Below are positions 1 to 8,189 of a stretch of DNA of 64,000 bases, in pieces. Position numbers and translations under genes: made by a program. Positions within the stretch are counted from its first letter, which is position 1; the number at the start of each line of letters is the position of its first letter. The notes under the pieces are model-generated. The model saw only the letters and a program-made list of their open reading frames with translations. It did no database searches and was not told where the DNA came from. The DNA is from Bacillota bacterium. Its GTDB lineage: Bacteria; Bacillota; Bacilli; Paenibacillales; UBA4045. Location: assembly GCA_023441055.1 (NCBI GenBank), contig JAEZQY010000018.1:1-64000 (forward strand), given 5' to 3'.

Positions 1-1
1 T

Positions 2-327
2 GCTGAAGCTAAGATTAAGTTATTAGAAGTGGAGAACGAATTCTTAAAAAAGCTCGAGGCTTTAGAAAGGCGGGTGAAGAGCGATCACTAACACCTTCAG
101 AGATCTTTGAGCTCATTGAGGTTATTATTCACAAATACAATATGAAAGGTTTAATAAGGTATTTATGCACCCTTGCTGGAGTATGCCGGAGTGGATACTA
201 TCGTTGGGTAATGTCATCATGAATCACAAAAAGATTCGTAGACTAATTCGTAAATATATTTTAGTCGCTCAAGTGCGACGAGCTCATCCGTACCGCAAAA
301 TGACTAAAGCTACACAAGAACATAAAA
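2..327 (+). pseudogene. IS3-family transposase remnant (orfA end plus pieces of orfB)
   Basis: Positions 2-91 encode the last 29 residues of an orfA-like protein (heptad-like run AEAKIKLLEVENEFLKK, then stop at 89-91). A second frame from about 88 gives the start of an IS150-group orfB (ELIEVIIHKYNMKGLIRYLC, then GVCRSGYYRW) and stops at about 222. The orfB homology resumes in another frame at 222-327 (NHKKIRRLIRKY, VRRAHPYRKMTKATQEHK). About 35 residues normally found between the two blocks are missing and the frame changes, so the element cannot make a transposase. It continues off the left edge. No terminal inverted repeat is visible here. What is seen is the motif order; assignment to the IS3/IS150 group is from memory of that family. 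Confidence 0.8.
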
Positions 328-647
328 GCCCGATTTGCTTCTGCACATCGGTTAAACGGAACGGTAAATATAAGTGACGAAACCTTCTTTCGAGAGTCTA
401 TGAAAGGTCGTGAAATTACCCATAGAAATGCCAAGATATGTGGAGAGAAAGACAAAAAAGAGGGATTTCTAACCTTAAAATAGCAATTGTTGTGGCACAA
501 GACCGTAATGGAAATAGGATTGCTCGTAAAGCAGGGAGGGGTCGTGTAAAAGCCGAAGAAATTGATATTGTGATAGGTGAGTATGTTCACCCATCTTCTT
601 TGTTATGGAAACAGCTTGTTAAAAAAGAAATGTTGAGATGTGCTTAA
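328..647 (+). pseudogene. IS1595-family (ISXO2-like) transposase remnant
   Basis: The reading frame switches directly from the IS3 remnant into ARFASAHRLNGTVNISDETF and FRESMKGREITHR, which matches the DDE-domain start of IS1595-type transposases (the D-E-T-F box holds the first catalytic Asp). A one-base slip in an A-rich run near 456-464 moves the frame. The homology then continues as NLKIAIVVAQDRNGN, RKAGRGRVKAEEID and VIGEYVHPSSLL up to about 608. The last 13 codons before the stop at 645-647 do not look like the family, so the C-terminal half, with the remaining catalytic residues, is lost. It is directly fused to the preceding IS3 piece, which points to nested insertion and deletion. 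Confidence 0.75.
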
Positions 648-1217
648 CTAATTATTAGATGTATATTTATTGCTTCCAGCAAGTTTCTTGATTTCATTCC
701 AGTTTTCAATCGCTTCTTCACGACTTTTCCCTTGATTTTTCGGGTCAGCAAAAAAGTCACGAATGAATTGATTATATTCAAATTGAGGTGCAATATCCTT
801 CTTATACGAAGGGTCTTTCTTTCGTTCTTCTTCCTCATACCAAGCGTCTAATACATCACGATATGTTTTTCCAACATTGTTTTTAAAATAGTTTTGAATA
901 TAAGTGGAAAAATGAAATTTCGGGATAACTGTCTTAAAAAACGCTCTTACATTTTGACTACAACGATGGTTTTCCGAAATGACTGTATCAAGACTTAAAT
1001 CGACCTGTATCTCCGACTTACTATTTACCTTTGATTTTCTAATTGGCTCTTTTATTTCACCTGTTCGAAGAAATGTTTCAACTCTATCGGAAATCTCTAG
1101 CTTTGAACCAGAAGCACTTATTCCATTTTCCCTACAAAAAGATTGCAATTCTTCTTTCAACCAATAGAAATCTTTAAAACTATCTACACGGATATCTTTT
1201 GTTAGATTTGGTCTCAT
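648..1217 (-). CDS. SAP-like / DUF6434 domain protein
   Basis: This 189-residue soluble protein starts at an ATG preceded by GGAGGTG at 7-bp spacing. The N-terminal ~55 residues (LTKDIRVDSF, FYWLKEELQSFCRENGI, GSKLEISDRVETFL) have the look of a SAP-type helix-extension-helix module, a putative nucleic-acid-binding fold. The C-terminal half (RAFFKTVIPKFHFS, NNVGKTYRDVLDAWYEEE, FEYNQFIRDFFADP, GKSREEAIENW) matches what I recall as DUF6434. Such proteins are found as single genes in Bacillota and their function is unknown. It lies head-on to the transposase remnant, with the two stop codons abutting, so no terminator room is left. The reading frame appears intact. Confidence 0.7.
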   Translation of the reverse strand: MRPNLTKDIRVDSFKDFYWLKEELQSFCRENGISASGSKLEISDRVETFLRTGEIKEPIRKSKVNSKSEIQVDLSLDTVISENHRCSQNVRAFFKTVIPKFHFSTYIQNYFKNNVGKTYRDVLDAWYEEEERKKDPSYKKDIAPQFEYNQFIRDFFADPKNQGKSREEAIENWNEIKKLAGSNKYTSNN

Positions 1218-1271
1218 ATTTTACACCTCCATATTTACGCATTTCCATTATAGAACATTTGTTCTTGTTAA

Positions 1272-1943
1272 TCAAAAATACAGCAACCCCGTAAGGCTCC
1301 TGCCCAATTCGTCACTAATCGCCATGAACAGCAGGCTAATAACGATGAAAAAAAGAATCGCGCCGTGCAGCGGGTCGAGTCCGCGCTTCTCCTCGGACGC
1401 AAAGCTATAAATCGTATATGTCGCGGCCACCAGCCAGGTCAGGACTGATAGTAATAGGAGGAACAGAGCAGGTTCATACGCTCTCACAACCGAGAACAAA
1501 AAGCACGCCAATGAAAGAAGCATCGGAATAACCGTGAACGAACCGAACTTCGCAACAACGCCGGTGAATGTAACCTTCGATTTCATAAGCTTACCGATTC
1601 CGAATAGGGTGAGTATGACGACAACCGAAAACACTAAAAGATAGCCGAAAGGCTTACCGAAAAATGTGATGAATGGCACTCCGCCGAAAAATCGCAGCAT
1701 GCTGTTCGCGATAAAGTAGATGGATAATGGAAGGAACAACGCGAATAATACCAGCGTAACGACAGCTTGAAGCATGGAGGCTGCCTTTGAGTCGACGCTG
1801 GCAGTCGTAGGCTTCAATAGTCTAGACACTAAGAAGCTCATAAACTGTCGGAACGTAACATCCAGATTATTTATCGGGATTCGACATTTTACCAATAGTA
1901 CCTTCTTTTGGATTAATTTTTTATGTGGCGGTACTCTAAACAA
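1272..1943 (-). pseudogene. N-terminally truncated membrane protein (possible zinc-ribbon/DUF6574-like)
   Basis: The frame encodes a helix-rich membrane region: about four or five hydrophobic segments at residues 60-85, 98-118, 130-152, 156-178 and 195-215, separated by short loops, with no catalytic motif. It resembles the membrane half of Bacillota proteins that begin with a zinc ribbon, but no Cys-rich head is present. The only upstream start in frame is a TTG at 1943 that overlaps the stop codon of the AraC gene and has no Shine-Dalgarno sequence. The first ~27 residues look non-family. I infer that the 5' part was lost when the AraC gene was placed next to it. A short functional product starting at the internal ATG near 1838 is possible but has no ribosome-binding site either. 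Confidence 0.45.
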
Positions 1944-2763
1944 ACGGCGGGTTGGAATTAGCCTTGCGAAAGGAGCTGGGCGTACAGCCTAGTTTTCTTT
2001 TGAACATTTTGCTAAAAAGCATGACATCCTTGTACCCGACCCTGGAGGCTACTTCCGTAATGGAATCCTGAGATTGCAGGAGAAGCTCCTGCGCCTTCTT
2101 CATACGGAAATCCAGCAGATAGTCTTGTGGGGACATCCCTTTGTGCTGCTTAAAAAGCTGGAACAAGTAAGATCGGCTCACACCGATATCTCGGGCCAGA
2201 TCCCCGATAAGTAAAGGCTGGTGTGCATGATCTCTGATGTAAGTAATCGCTTGTTCCACCAGACGCTCACTCATCGATTGACTTGGTTTCCTGTTATTCA
2301 GCTCAGATAGAATGAGCATAAAATTCCCCAGCAGCTGCAGCTCCGGATTGGGTTGAGATTGGTCTATCTTCATCATCTCTTCCAATAAACCTTGCAGATT
2401 AAGGCAGGAAGCATAATCAAAAACGGGACTCTTCGAAACCTTGATGAATTGTGCCAGAATCTCACACTCATAGGTGCCTCTGAAAGCAATCCATGTGTAG
2501 CTCCAAGGCTGCTTAGAATCGGCCTGATAGCGGTGACGATCTCCGGCCCGAATATAAAAGCCCTGCTTGGATGAAACAGGGAATGTCTCTCCATTTACCT
2601 CCAGGACACCTTTCCCACTATGCACAAAATGCAGGATATCGTGCTCCCTGACAGAGGGCCCGTATTCATGGCCTGATCTGCAGCGCTCGAACCCGCAGAA
2701 CAACAAGTTCATTTCCTGAAAGGGATGAGTTTCCGCCTCAATTACCTGAATATCCCGCATCAT
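1936..2763 (-). CDS. AraC-family transcriptional regulator with cupin sensor
   Basis: The product is about 275 residues, with an N-terminal cupin-like sugar-sensing domain (about 15-110: EHDILHFVHSGKGVLEVNG, GDRHRYQADS) and a C-terminal AraC double helix-turn-helix (about 170-270: IGDLARDIGVSRSYLFQLFK, ITEVASRVGYKDVMLFSKMF). The start was placed at the ATG at 2761-2763 (or the next ATG) because GAGGTG lies just upstream. A longer frame to 2787 has no better site. It is divergently transcribed from the glycosidase gene at 2868, with 104 bp between them, so it probably activates that gene in response to a sugar. That target is inferred from position only. Confidence 0.88.
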   Translation of the reverse strand: MMRDIQVIEAETHPFQEMNLLFCGFERCRSGHEYGPSVREHDILHFVHSGKGVLEVNGETFPVSSKQGFYIRAGDRHRYQADSKQPWSYTWIAFRGTYECEILAQFIKVSKSPVFDYASCLNLQGLLEEMMKIDQSQPNPELQLLGNFMLILSELNNRKPSQSMSERLVEQAITYIRDHAHQPLLIGDLARDIGVSRSYLFQLFKQHKGMSPQDYLLDFRMKKAQELLLQSQDSITEVASRVGYKDVMLFSKMFKRKLGCTPSSFRKANSNPPFV

Positions 2764-2867
2764 CTTCACCTCTGAACATAGTAACAAATCTAATCATCAT
2801 CGTGCCATATGCGCATGACAGGTCCGGAGATACAATATATAAAAGAACTACCCAGGAGGAAACTAGG

Positions 2868-4148
2868 ATGACAAGCATGATTAACTCTACCAACAACAGC
2901 CGCAAACCAAACCCGATTTGGGCAAGCCCGGAACCCGCATACCTGCAAGGAATGGAGGACTGGAAGGTACGGCATGTATCAGGCATCGGCAAGCCGGAAT
3001 GGAAGCAGCTTCTGGCTTATACCTCAGACCTGCATATCGCTTGCACCCATGCACCAACGCCCCCCTTCCACTTGCCATGGGAGGAAATCGGCACGGGGTA
3101 TTGCTACGGTCCGGCTTGCGGACATTGGGATCTCGTTCACGCAGCCCTGGATTTCCTGCCCCATCATCCCCTTCACGCTAAGAACCAGGTACTGAACTTG
3201 TTGGCCTTACAGCGGCATGACGGTATGCTGCCAGGCTCTGTGTAGATGAAGGATTCCGTATCGTGGAGCAACACCATGAGCCATCCTCCGGTATGGCCGG
3301 AAGCGGCGCAGGCTTACTATTCCCTCACAGACGACACGCCCTTCCTAGAGGACGCCTTACGCGCATTAGATAAACAGCTTCACTGGTTCGAGATGAATCG
3401 GAGCGCCCAGGATGGAGGCTTCTATTATACCGATATCCTGAATCACGAATGGGAAAGCGGCGTTGATGAAGGTGTTCGATTTGACGAAATAGCCAAGGGT
3501 CCGTATGCCTGCATAGACGCTACCTCGCATGTATATAGAGCATATGAAATAGCGGAGCAATGGGCCAGGGAGCTTCAGGAGACGACACGTGCAGACCGTT
3601 ATCGCGCTAAGCGGCTTGACCTGCAGATCTTCATTCAGGAACGAATGTTCAATGAAGACGCGGGCTACTTCTTCGACATTTGGTCCGTGAATGAACCCGA
3701 CCATCAGCACCTTGCATTCGAAGGGCTCTGGCCTATTGTAACGGGAGCAGCGACTTCCGAACAGGCCCATAGAGTCATTGACCGATACGTGCTGTCTGAG
3801 CAGCATTTCTTAACGGAGCATCCCTTGCCAACGCTGGCAATCAGTGATCCTAAGTTCGAGCTGCGCATGTGGAGGGGACCTGCCTGGAATAGCATGACCT
3901 ACTGGGTAGCGCTGGGATGCTATCGGTACGGAAGAACCGACGCCGCCAAGCTGCTGTTAGAGAAGGCATTGGATTCGACCGCCAAGCAATTCGCCAAAAC
4001 GGGAACCGTATGGGAATTCTATCATCCTTTCGGCGAAACACCGGACAAGGTGGCCCGTAAGCCCCATACTCCCTACAATGTGCCATGCCGAGACTATTTG
4101 GGCCACAACCCATTGATTGCCATGGCTCAGCTTTGGGAGCAATGCTAG
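2868..4148 (+). pseudogene. GH63/GH37-type (alpha/alpha)6 glycosidase interrupted by in-frame TAG
   Basis: One continuous frame of 427 codons starts at ATG 2868 (AGGAGG at 9 bp) and carries a single internal TAG at 3243-3245. On both sides the sequence is clearly one protein: GPACGHWDLVHAALDF and LLALQRHDGMLPGSV before it, then MKDSVSWSNTMSHPPVWPEA, WESGVDEGVRFDE, MWRGPAWNSMTYWVALGCYR, VWEFYHPFGE and DYLGHNPLIAMAQ after it. These are hallmarks of the GH63/GH37/trehalase-like fold; the WESG-D region normally supplies the acid Asp and the WxFYxP region the base. The substrate is unknown. The simplest explanation is a TGG-to-TAG change (Trp at the V-W-M-K position), which would inactivate the gene unless read through. 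Its neighbour is the divergent AraC regulator. Confidence 0.8.
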
Positions 4149-4203
4149 CTTGAACTTATCATGGAATCGGCTAACTTAGCAAGACTCAGAGGGAGTGATT
4201 AGC

Positions 4204-5304
4204 TTGAATGTGCCAGAAATTCTCAGAATGGCTCCTGCTGTATTTGCCGTAGGGGATGAGTATCAAATTATGGTGCCTGTTGCTGCAGAGTGCCTGATGT
4301 GGGTCGAAGTAAATGAAGAACGCTACTATAATGATTCTAACGGTATTCTCCGTTCTCGAACGACACTTCACCGCATCAGTGTGCCGAGTCAAGTGTTGGA
4401 CGATGCTAAAGCCTATACGATATGCTATCAGAAAATGATAGATCGCAGGCCAAAATTCACGCAGACGGAAGACATTGTGCGCTGCCAGTTCTCATTTCGT
4501 CCCGCTGAGGGCGACAGCATCCGTATTTTTCATATTTCTGATGCACACAATCGTGTAGAATCCCCGGTTCTAGCTGCACAGGCGCTCGGCGGTCATATTG
4601 ATCTGCTGGTGTTGAATGGAGATATCCTGGACAACAGCGGGGAAATGGACAACTTTGACGTCATATACCGCATCTGTGCAGAGGTTACAAAGGGCAGTAT
4701 TCCTTGTGTTTTTTCCAGAGGAAATCATGAAACGCGCGGATTATACGCTGAGAATATCGCCGAATATACCCCTACACGGTATGGACATTCCTATTTTACG
4801 TTCCATGTGGGAAAGCTCTGGGGGCTGGTATTGGATTGCGGGGAGGATAAGGATGATTCCCATGCCGAATACGGCGGCACCGTCTGCTGTCATGCGTTTA
4901 GAAAGCGACAGACAGAATACCTGAAACAGGTAGCGCGGTCAAAGGAGTACAAGGAATACAAATACAAAGTAGTGATTGTGCATAAACCAATTAGCTATGT
5001 GCAAGAGCCTCCCTTCGATATTGAGCAGGATATCTATAAGGAATGGTGTGACATTCTTAAGCAGGAGATTCAGCCGGATCTTATGCTAAGCGGTCATCTG
5101 CACAGAACTGAAGTGTGGATGCCGGGATGTCCCGAGGATCATCTGGGTCAACCATGTCCAGTTGTAATAGGAGCGAGGCCTCTTCCGAAGGGGGAGGATG
5201 GAAGGGCAGGCTTTATCGGTTCGGCAATTACGCTGGATGAAGGTCAGATAACTGTACAGTTTGTGGATGACAAAGGGAATAGCTCGGATGAAATTCAGTT
5301 CTGA
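4204..5304 (+). CDS. Calcineurin-like metallophosphoesterase
   Basis: The protein is about 366 residues with no signal peptide. A beta-sandwich-like N-terminal region (1-105) precedes a complete metallophosphoesterase core. With TTG 4204 as residue 1 the metal ligands are D113 and H115 (SDAH), D140 (NGDI), N174 and H175 (GNHE), H260 (VHKP), and H298/H300 (GHLH). This fits a dinuclear-metal phosphodiesterase or phosphatase acting in the cytoplasm; the substrate is not evident. I prefer TTG 4204 because GAGGGAG lies 8 bp upstream. GTG 4195 is the alternative and would overlap that site. A good terminator follows at 5338. It stands alone between the broken glycosidase and the TetR operon. Confidence 0.85.
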   Translation: MNVPEILRMAPAVFAVGDEYQIMVPVAAECLMWVEVNEERYYNDSNGILRSRTTLHRISVPSQVLDDAKAYTICYQKMIDRRPKFTQTEDIVRCQFSFRPAEGDSIRIFHISDAHNRVESPVLAAQALGGHIDLLVLNGDILDNSGEMDNFDVIYRICAEVTKGSIPCVFSRGNHETRGLYAENIAEYTPTRYGHSYFTFHVGKLWGLVLDCGEDKDDSHAEYGGTVCCHAFRKRQTEYLKQVARSKEYKEYKYKVVIVHKPISYVQEPPFDIEQDIYKEWCDILKQEIQPDLMLSGHLHRTEVWMPGCPEDHLGQPCPVVIGARPLPKGEDGRAGFIGSAITLDEGQITVQFVDDKGNSSDEIQF

Positions 5305-5337
5305 AACGGCCTCAAGGTGAGAGCCTTCAATAATATG

Positions 5338-5370
5338 AACACCATCTTCGTAAGGATGGTGTTTTTGTTT
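5338..5370 (+). terminator. Rho-independent terminator after metallophosphoesterase
   Basis: The arms AACACCATC (5338-5346) and GATGGTGTT (5355-5363) pair perfectly over 9 bp with an 8-nt loop and run into TTTTGTTTTTT. It ends the metallophosphoesterase transcript. Confidence 0.88.
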
Positions 5371-5391
5371 TTTAGATTTGTTACGATTTCA

Positions 5392-5460
5392 TGTACGATT
5401 CCGTACAGATATTGCAATTTCCTAAAACTGGTGTATTATTTTATAGACGGTACCGTACAG
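5392..5460 (+). promoter_or_regulatory. TetR promoter with duplicated CCGTACAG operator
   Basis: TTGCAA (5412-5417) and TATTAT (5434-5439), 16 bp apart, form a plausible sigma-A promoter. It is flanked by TGTACG-ATTC-CGTACA (5392-5407, perfect 6-bp arms) and by the palindrome ACGGTACCGT (5447-5456). The octamer CCGTACAG occurs at both sites (5401-5408 and 5453-5460). The arrangement suggests autoregulation by the TetR protein encoded directly downstream; binding itself is an inference. Confidence 0.55.
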
Positions 5461-5467
5461 AAGGGGG

Positions 5468-6031
5468 GTGTTCGTCATCCCAAAAGTCATCGTTACAGAG
5501 GATCAATGGATTCTAAAAGGGATGGAAAAATTCGCGGAGAGCGGAGTAGAGGGCTTGGTAATTGAGAGGATGTCGTCGGAGCTGGGATGCAGCAAGAGCA
5601 GCTTCTATTGGTACTTCAAGAATCGTGATGAGTATATCGCGCGGCTGGTACAACGATGGAGCGACATAACGACACAGCAGGTGATCCGACATTCATCTGG
5701 ATCTGAAACGGCAGAGGAGCAACTCCGAACTATGCTTTCTCAAATGTTCTCTGCGACGCAAAAGGGCGATTTTTTATTTTATTTACGCAGGCTAAGCAAG
5801 GAATATCCGTCATTTCAAGCGATGCTTGAAAAAATCGAGTTAACGAGAATGAAGTACGCTCAGGAGCTCTTTATGAAGCTGGGCATGGCTCCTGAAATGG
5901 CTGAGCAGAAATCTCACATCTTGTACCATTATTACTTAGGGTGGTATGAACGGCATAAGCACGATCAGATTGAAGTTGAGCATCTAAATCGTCATATTGA
6001 GATGCTGCAGGAACAATTGCTAGGAATATAG
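5468..6031 (+). CDS. TetR-family transcriptional regulator
   Basis: This 187-residue regulator has an N-terminal helix-turn-helix (about residues 15-60: GVEGLVIERMSSELGCSKSS, FYWYFKNRDEYIARLVQRW) and an all-helical ligand/dimer domain. The start is uncertain. GTG 5468 is the only standard start at this point, but it directly touches the run AAGGGGGG, leaving no normal spacing. The next codons run F-V-I-P-K-V, so a non-canonical start a few codons in is conceivable. It is followed 12 bp later by the DUF3995 membrane protein and probably controls that gene and itself through the palindromes upstream. Ligand unknown. Confidence 0.82.
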   Translation: MFVIPKVIVTEDQWILKGMEKFAESGVEGLVIERMSSELGCSKSSFYWYFKNRDEYIARLVQRWSDITTQQVIRHSSGSETAEEQLRTMLSQMFSATQKGDFLFYLRRLSKEYPSFQAMLEKIELTRMKYAQELFMKLGMAPEMAEQKSHILYHYYLGWYERHKHDQIEVEHLNRHIEMLQEQLLGI

Positions 6032-6043
6032 GGAGGGAACGCA

Positions 6044-6466
6044 ATGGTTAGTATGTTCACCTGGATTGTGGGCGGTGTTCTATTTCTGTTAAGCGGCGTT
6101 CATCTGTATTGGATGGCTGGCGGCAGGAGAGGGGCAACGGCTGCGATACCAAGCAATGGCTCGGAGCTGTTATTCCGACCATCCATGGCGGCTACAGGAA
6201 TCGTAGCAGCGGCACTAGCTCTGGCGGGGTGGTTCGTATTAGAGCTGGGAGAAGTCGTTGCGTGGCATGTGTTCCCTGATTGGCTGCATCGTTATGGGGG
6301 ATGGGGATTGGCTGGCCTATTTCTGGTGCGATCTGTGGGGGATTTCCGCTTCATGGGCTTCTTTAAGAAACAGAAAGGCACTTTATTTGCCAAGTGGGAT
6401 ACGGTGTTGTACTCCCCGTTGTGTCTTTTTATCGGGATAGGATTGATTATTGTGACAAGCAGTTGA
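6044..6466 (+). CDS. DUF3995 membrane protein
   Basis: The product is 140 residues with four hydrophobic segments (about 5-22, 45-68, 80-95, 112-135) and the N-terminal signature HLYWMAGG followed by AAIPS, which I associate with DUF3995 proteins. ATG 6044 has GGGAGG at 7 bp. It forms a two-gene operon with the TetR gene just upstream. TetR-membrane protein pairs often respond to a toxic compound or lipid, but nothing in the sequence identifies the substrate. Confidence 0.75.
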   Translation: MVSMFTWIVGGVLFLLSGVHLYWMAGGRRGATAAIPSNGSELLFRPSMAATGIVAAALALAGWFVLELGEVVAWHVFPDWLHRYGGWGLAGLFLVRSVGDFRFMGFFKKQKGTLFAKWDTVLYSPLCLFIGIGLIIVTSS

Positions 6467-6581
6467 CGAGGCGAGACTCGGTTATTTGTGTATAAGACTC
6501 TTATAATTGATTTAGCCATATCGCTAGGCCAAGTATTTCACTATACTCAATGCAGAAGGTGATATGTGAAGGGGCCGGACT

Positions 6582-7607
6582 ATGGATATCAATGAAATTG
6601 TTAAGACATATAATCAGGAAGACAATCAACGGATTCAATTTTCAGGTGTGGTTTTATTCGAGGCTGAGGGTGGAGCTAAGTTTGAGGGTAGTTATGGGTT
6701 TGCTAACCGCAGTGACAAGATCAAGAATGCAATGAATACGAGATTTGGCATTGCATCTGGCTGCAAAATATTCACTGCCGTTTCGATTTGTCAGCTTGTT
6801 CAGAACGGGCTCTTAGCATTTGACACATTACTAAGTGATTTAGACATTAATCTAGATCAACTTGATTCAAACATTACCGTGCACCATTTACTAACTCACA
6901 CCTCCGGTATTCCTGATTACTACGATGAAGAACTAACGACTGATTATGAAGGTATTTGGAGAACAGTGCCGATGTACCATGTTACATCACCCAAGCATTT
7001 CCTGCCCTTGTTCGAGAACAGTCCGATGAAGTTTAAACCAGGAGCTCAGTTTTCATACAGCAATGCTGGTTTCATTATGCTTGGATTAATTGTTGAGCAA
7101 TTAACGGGATTAAGTTTTAACGATTATGTCGAGAGAAACATCTTTCGAGCTTGCGGAATGAATGATTCCGGATACTTTTCCTTGGATAAGCTGCCTGAAC
7201 GTACCGCTGCTGGCTATATAGGTAACGATGATAATTGGAAAACCAATATGTACTCCATTCCAATTGTGGGAGGACCTGATGGAGGGGCGTATACTACGGT
7301 ATATGATTTAAATAAATTTTGGAATGCGCTTATGAGCAACCAGTTATTATCTACAAGCCTAACTGAACGAATGCTTACTCCGCACGTCCAAGAAAGCGAG
7401 TTTATTCATTATGGCTACGGAGTATGGATGACCATTATAAACAACAGCGTATTCAAGTATTTTGTCATGGGGGGAGATCCCGGTGTTGTCATGCAATCCT
7501 CGTATTACCCAGCGTTGAAGGCGGAAGCCCATGTATTAGCAAATGTGGATAGGGGAGCGGGCTTCATCGCCTCCCGAATAGATGAATTGCTTTTCAATGT
7601 GCAATAG
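6582..7607 (+). CDS. Serine beta-lactamase-like hydrolase (class C/esterase fold)
   Basis: The protein has 341 residues and no signal peptide. The Ser-x-x-Lys motif is S59-G-C-K62 (FGIASGCKIF) and the Tyr-x-Asn motif is Y159-S-N161 (FSYSNAGF). The third Lys/His-x-Gly box is not obvious; HYGYG near residue 280 is the best candidate. Lack of a signal peptide argues against a classical secreted beta-lactamase. A cytoplasmic esterase or D-aminopeptidase-type enzyme of the same fold is more likely. The upstream GAAGGGG site supports ATG 6582. It seems monocistronic and faces the rifampin transferase gene tail to tail. Confidence 0.78.
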   Translation: MDINEIVKTYNQEDNQRIQFSGVVLFEAEGGAKFEGSYGFANRSDKIKNAMNTRFGIASGCKIFTAVSICQLVQNGLLAFDTLLSDLDINLDQLDSNITVHHLLTHTSGIPDYYDEELTTDYEGIWRTVPMYHVTSPKHFLPLFENSPMKFKPGAQFSYSNAGFIMLGLIVEQLTGLSFNDYVERNIFRACGMNDSGYFSLDKLPERTAAGYIGNDDNWKTNMYSIPIVGGPDGGAYTTVYDLNKFWNALMSNQLLSTSLTERMLTPHVQESEFIHYGYGVWMTIINNSVFKYFVMGGDPGVVMQSSYYPALKAEAHVLANVDRGAGFIASRIDELLFNVQ

Positions 7608-7625
7608 TGGGCTAGGTTAGCAAGT

Positions 7626-8042
7626 TCAATCCTCGATGACAGCCTTCCCCTGCTCGCGTAACTCTCGTAAGGAGTTAACCATATGATTGATTTGATCATC
7701 CGTGTGTCTTTCCCAGGAGCCTAACTCAGCTATTATTTTCAATGGAGATTTAGATCGATAAGAACGTGTTGGATTCCCAGGAAATCGCTTGTCCGTTAAG
7801 TTCGGATCATTCTCGAATTCGCCTAAGGGTTCTACGATATATATTCTCTCTCTGGATGTTGATGTTGCTAATTCCGCACCCCATTTGGCAGCTTCTAAAG
7901 TTGCTGTAAAGTAAATAAAGTTAGATTTTTTGTCTTGGTAATTGGATAAATGTTGAGGCTCTAACAAATCACCAATTTGCAGTGCTGCTTTAGTGCCGTG
8001 GAAAAACGGGCCTTTATCCAAGACAGCTTGTTTGTTATTCAT
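7626..8042 (-). CDS. arr: Rifampin ADP-ribosyltransferase (Arr family)
   Basis: Length is 138 residues, the usual Arr size. Characteristic stretches are GPFFHGTKAALQIGDLL, NFIYFTATLEAAKWGAELA, RIYIVEPLGEFENDP and RFPGNPTRSYRSKSPLKI. By alignment from memory with the mycobacterial enzyme, the functional His-Tyr-Asp set would be H15, Y44 and D79, all present. Arr enzymes transfer ADP-ribose from NAD+ to the C23 hydroxyl of rifamycins and inactivate them in the cytoplasm. The start at ATG 8042 is favoured by AGAGGTG at 7 bp; an upstream in-frame ATG at 8075 has no site. It stands alone, with no resistance island around it, so it is probably an intrinsic environmental copy. Confidence 0.92.
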   Translation of the reverse strand: MNNKQAVLDKGPFFHGTKAALQIGDLLEPQHLSNYQDKKSNFIYFTATLEAAKWGAELATSTSRERIYIVEPLGEFENDPNLTDKRFPGNPTRSYRSKSPLKIIAELGSWERHTDDQINHMVNSLRELREQGKAVIED

Positions 8043-8189
8043 CTTGATACACCTCTTTTTTTTGAATTTGTACATATTACTTACTATAATGTGCGAATCC
8101 GAAAAAGAGTAGTCTACAATTATTTGTTGTGGTGAGGTAAGATTAAATTAGGAAGTCACATCAAATTAACCCCGTAAGGTGAATGTAAC

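Noticed and set aside
3243..3245. TAG as pyrrolysine or programmed recoding site
   Set aside because: No pyl genes, no special downstream structure, and the gene family does not use recoding. A point mutation is simpler.
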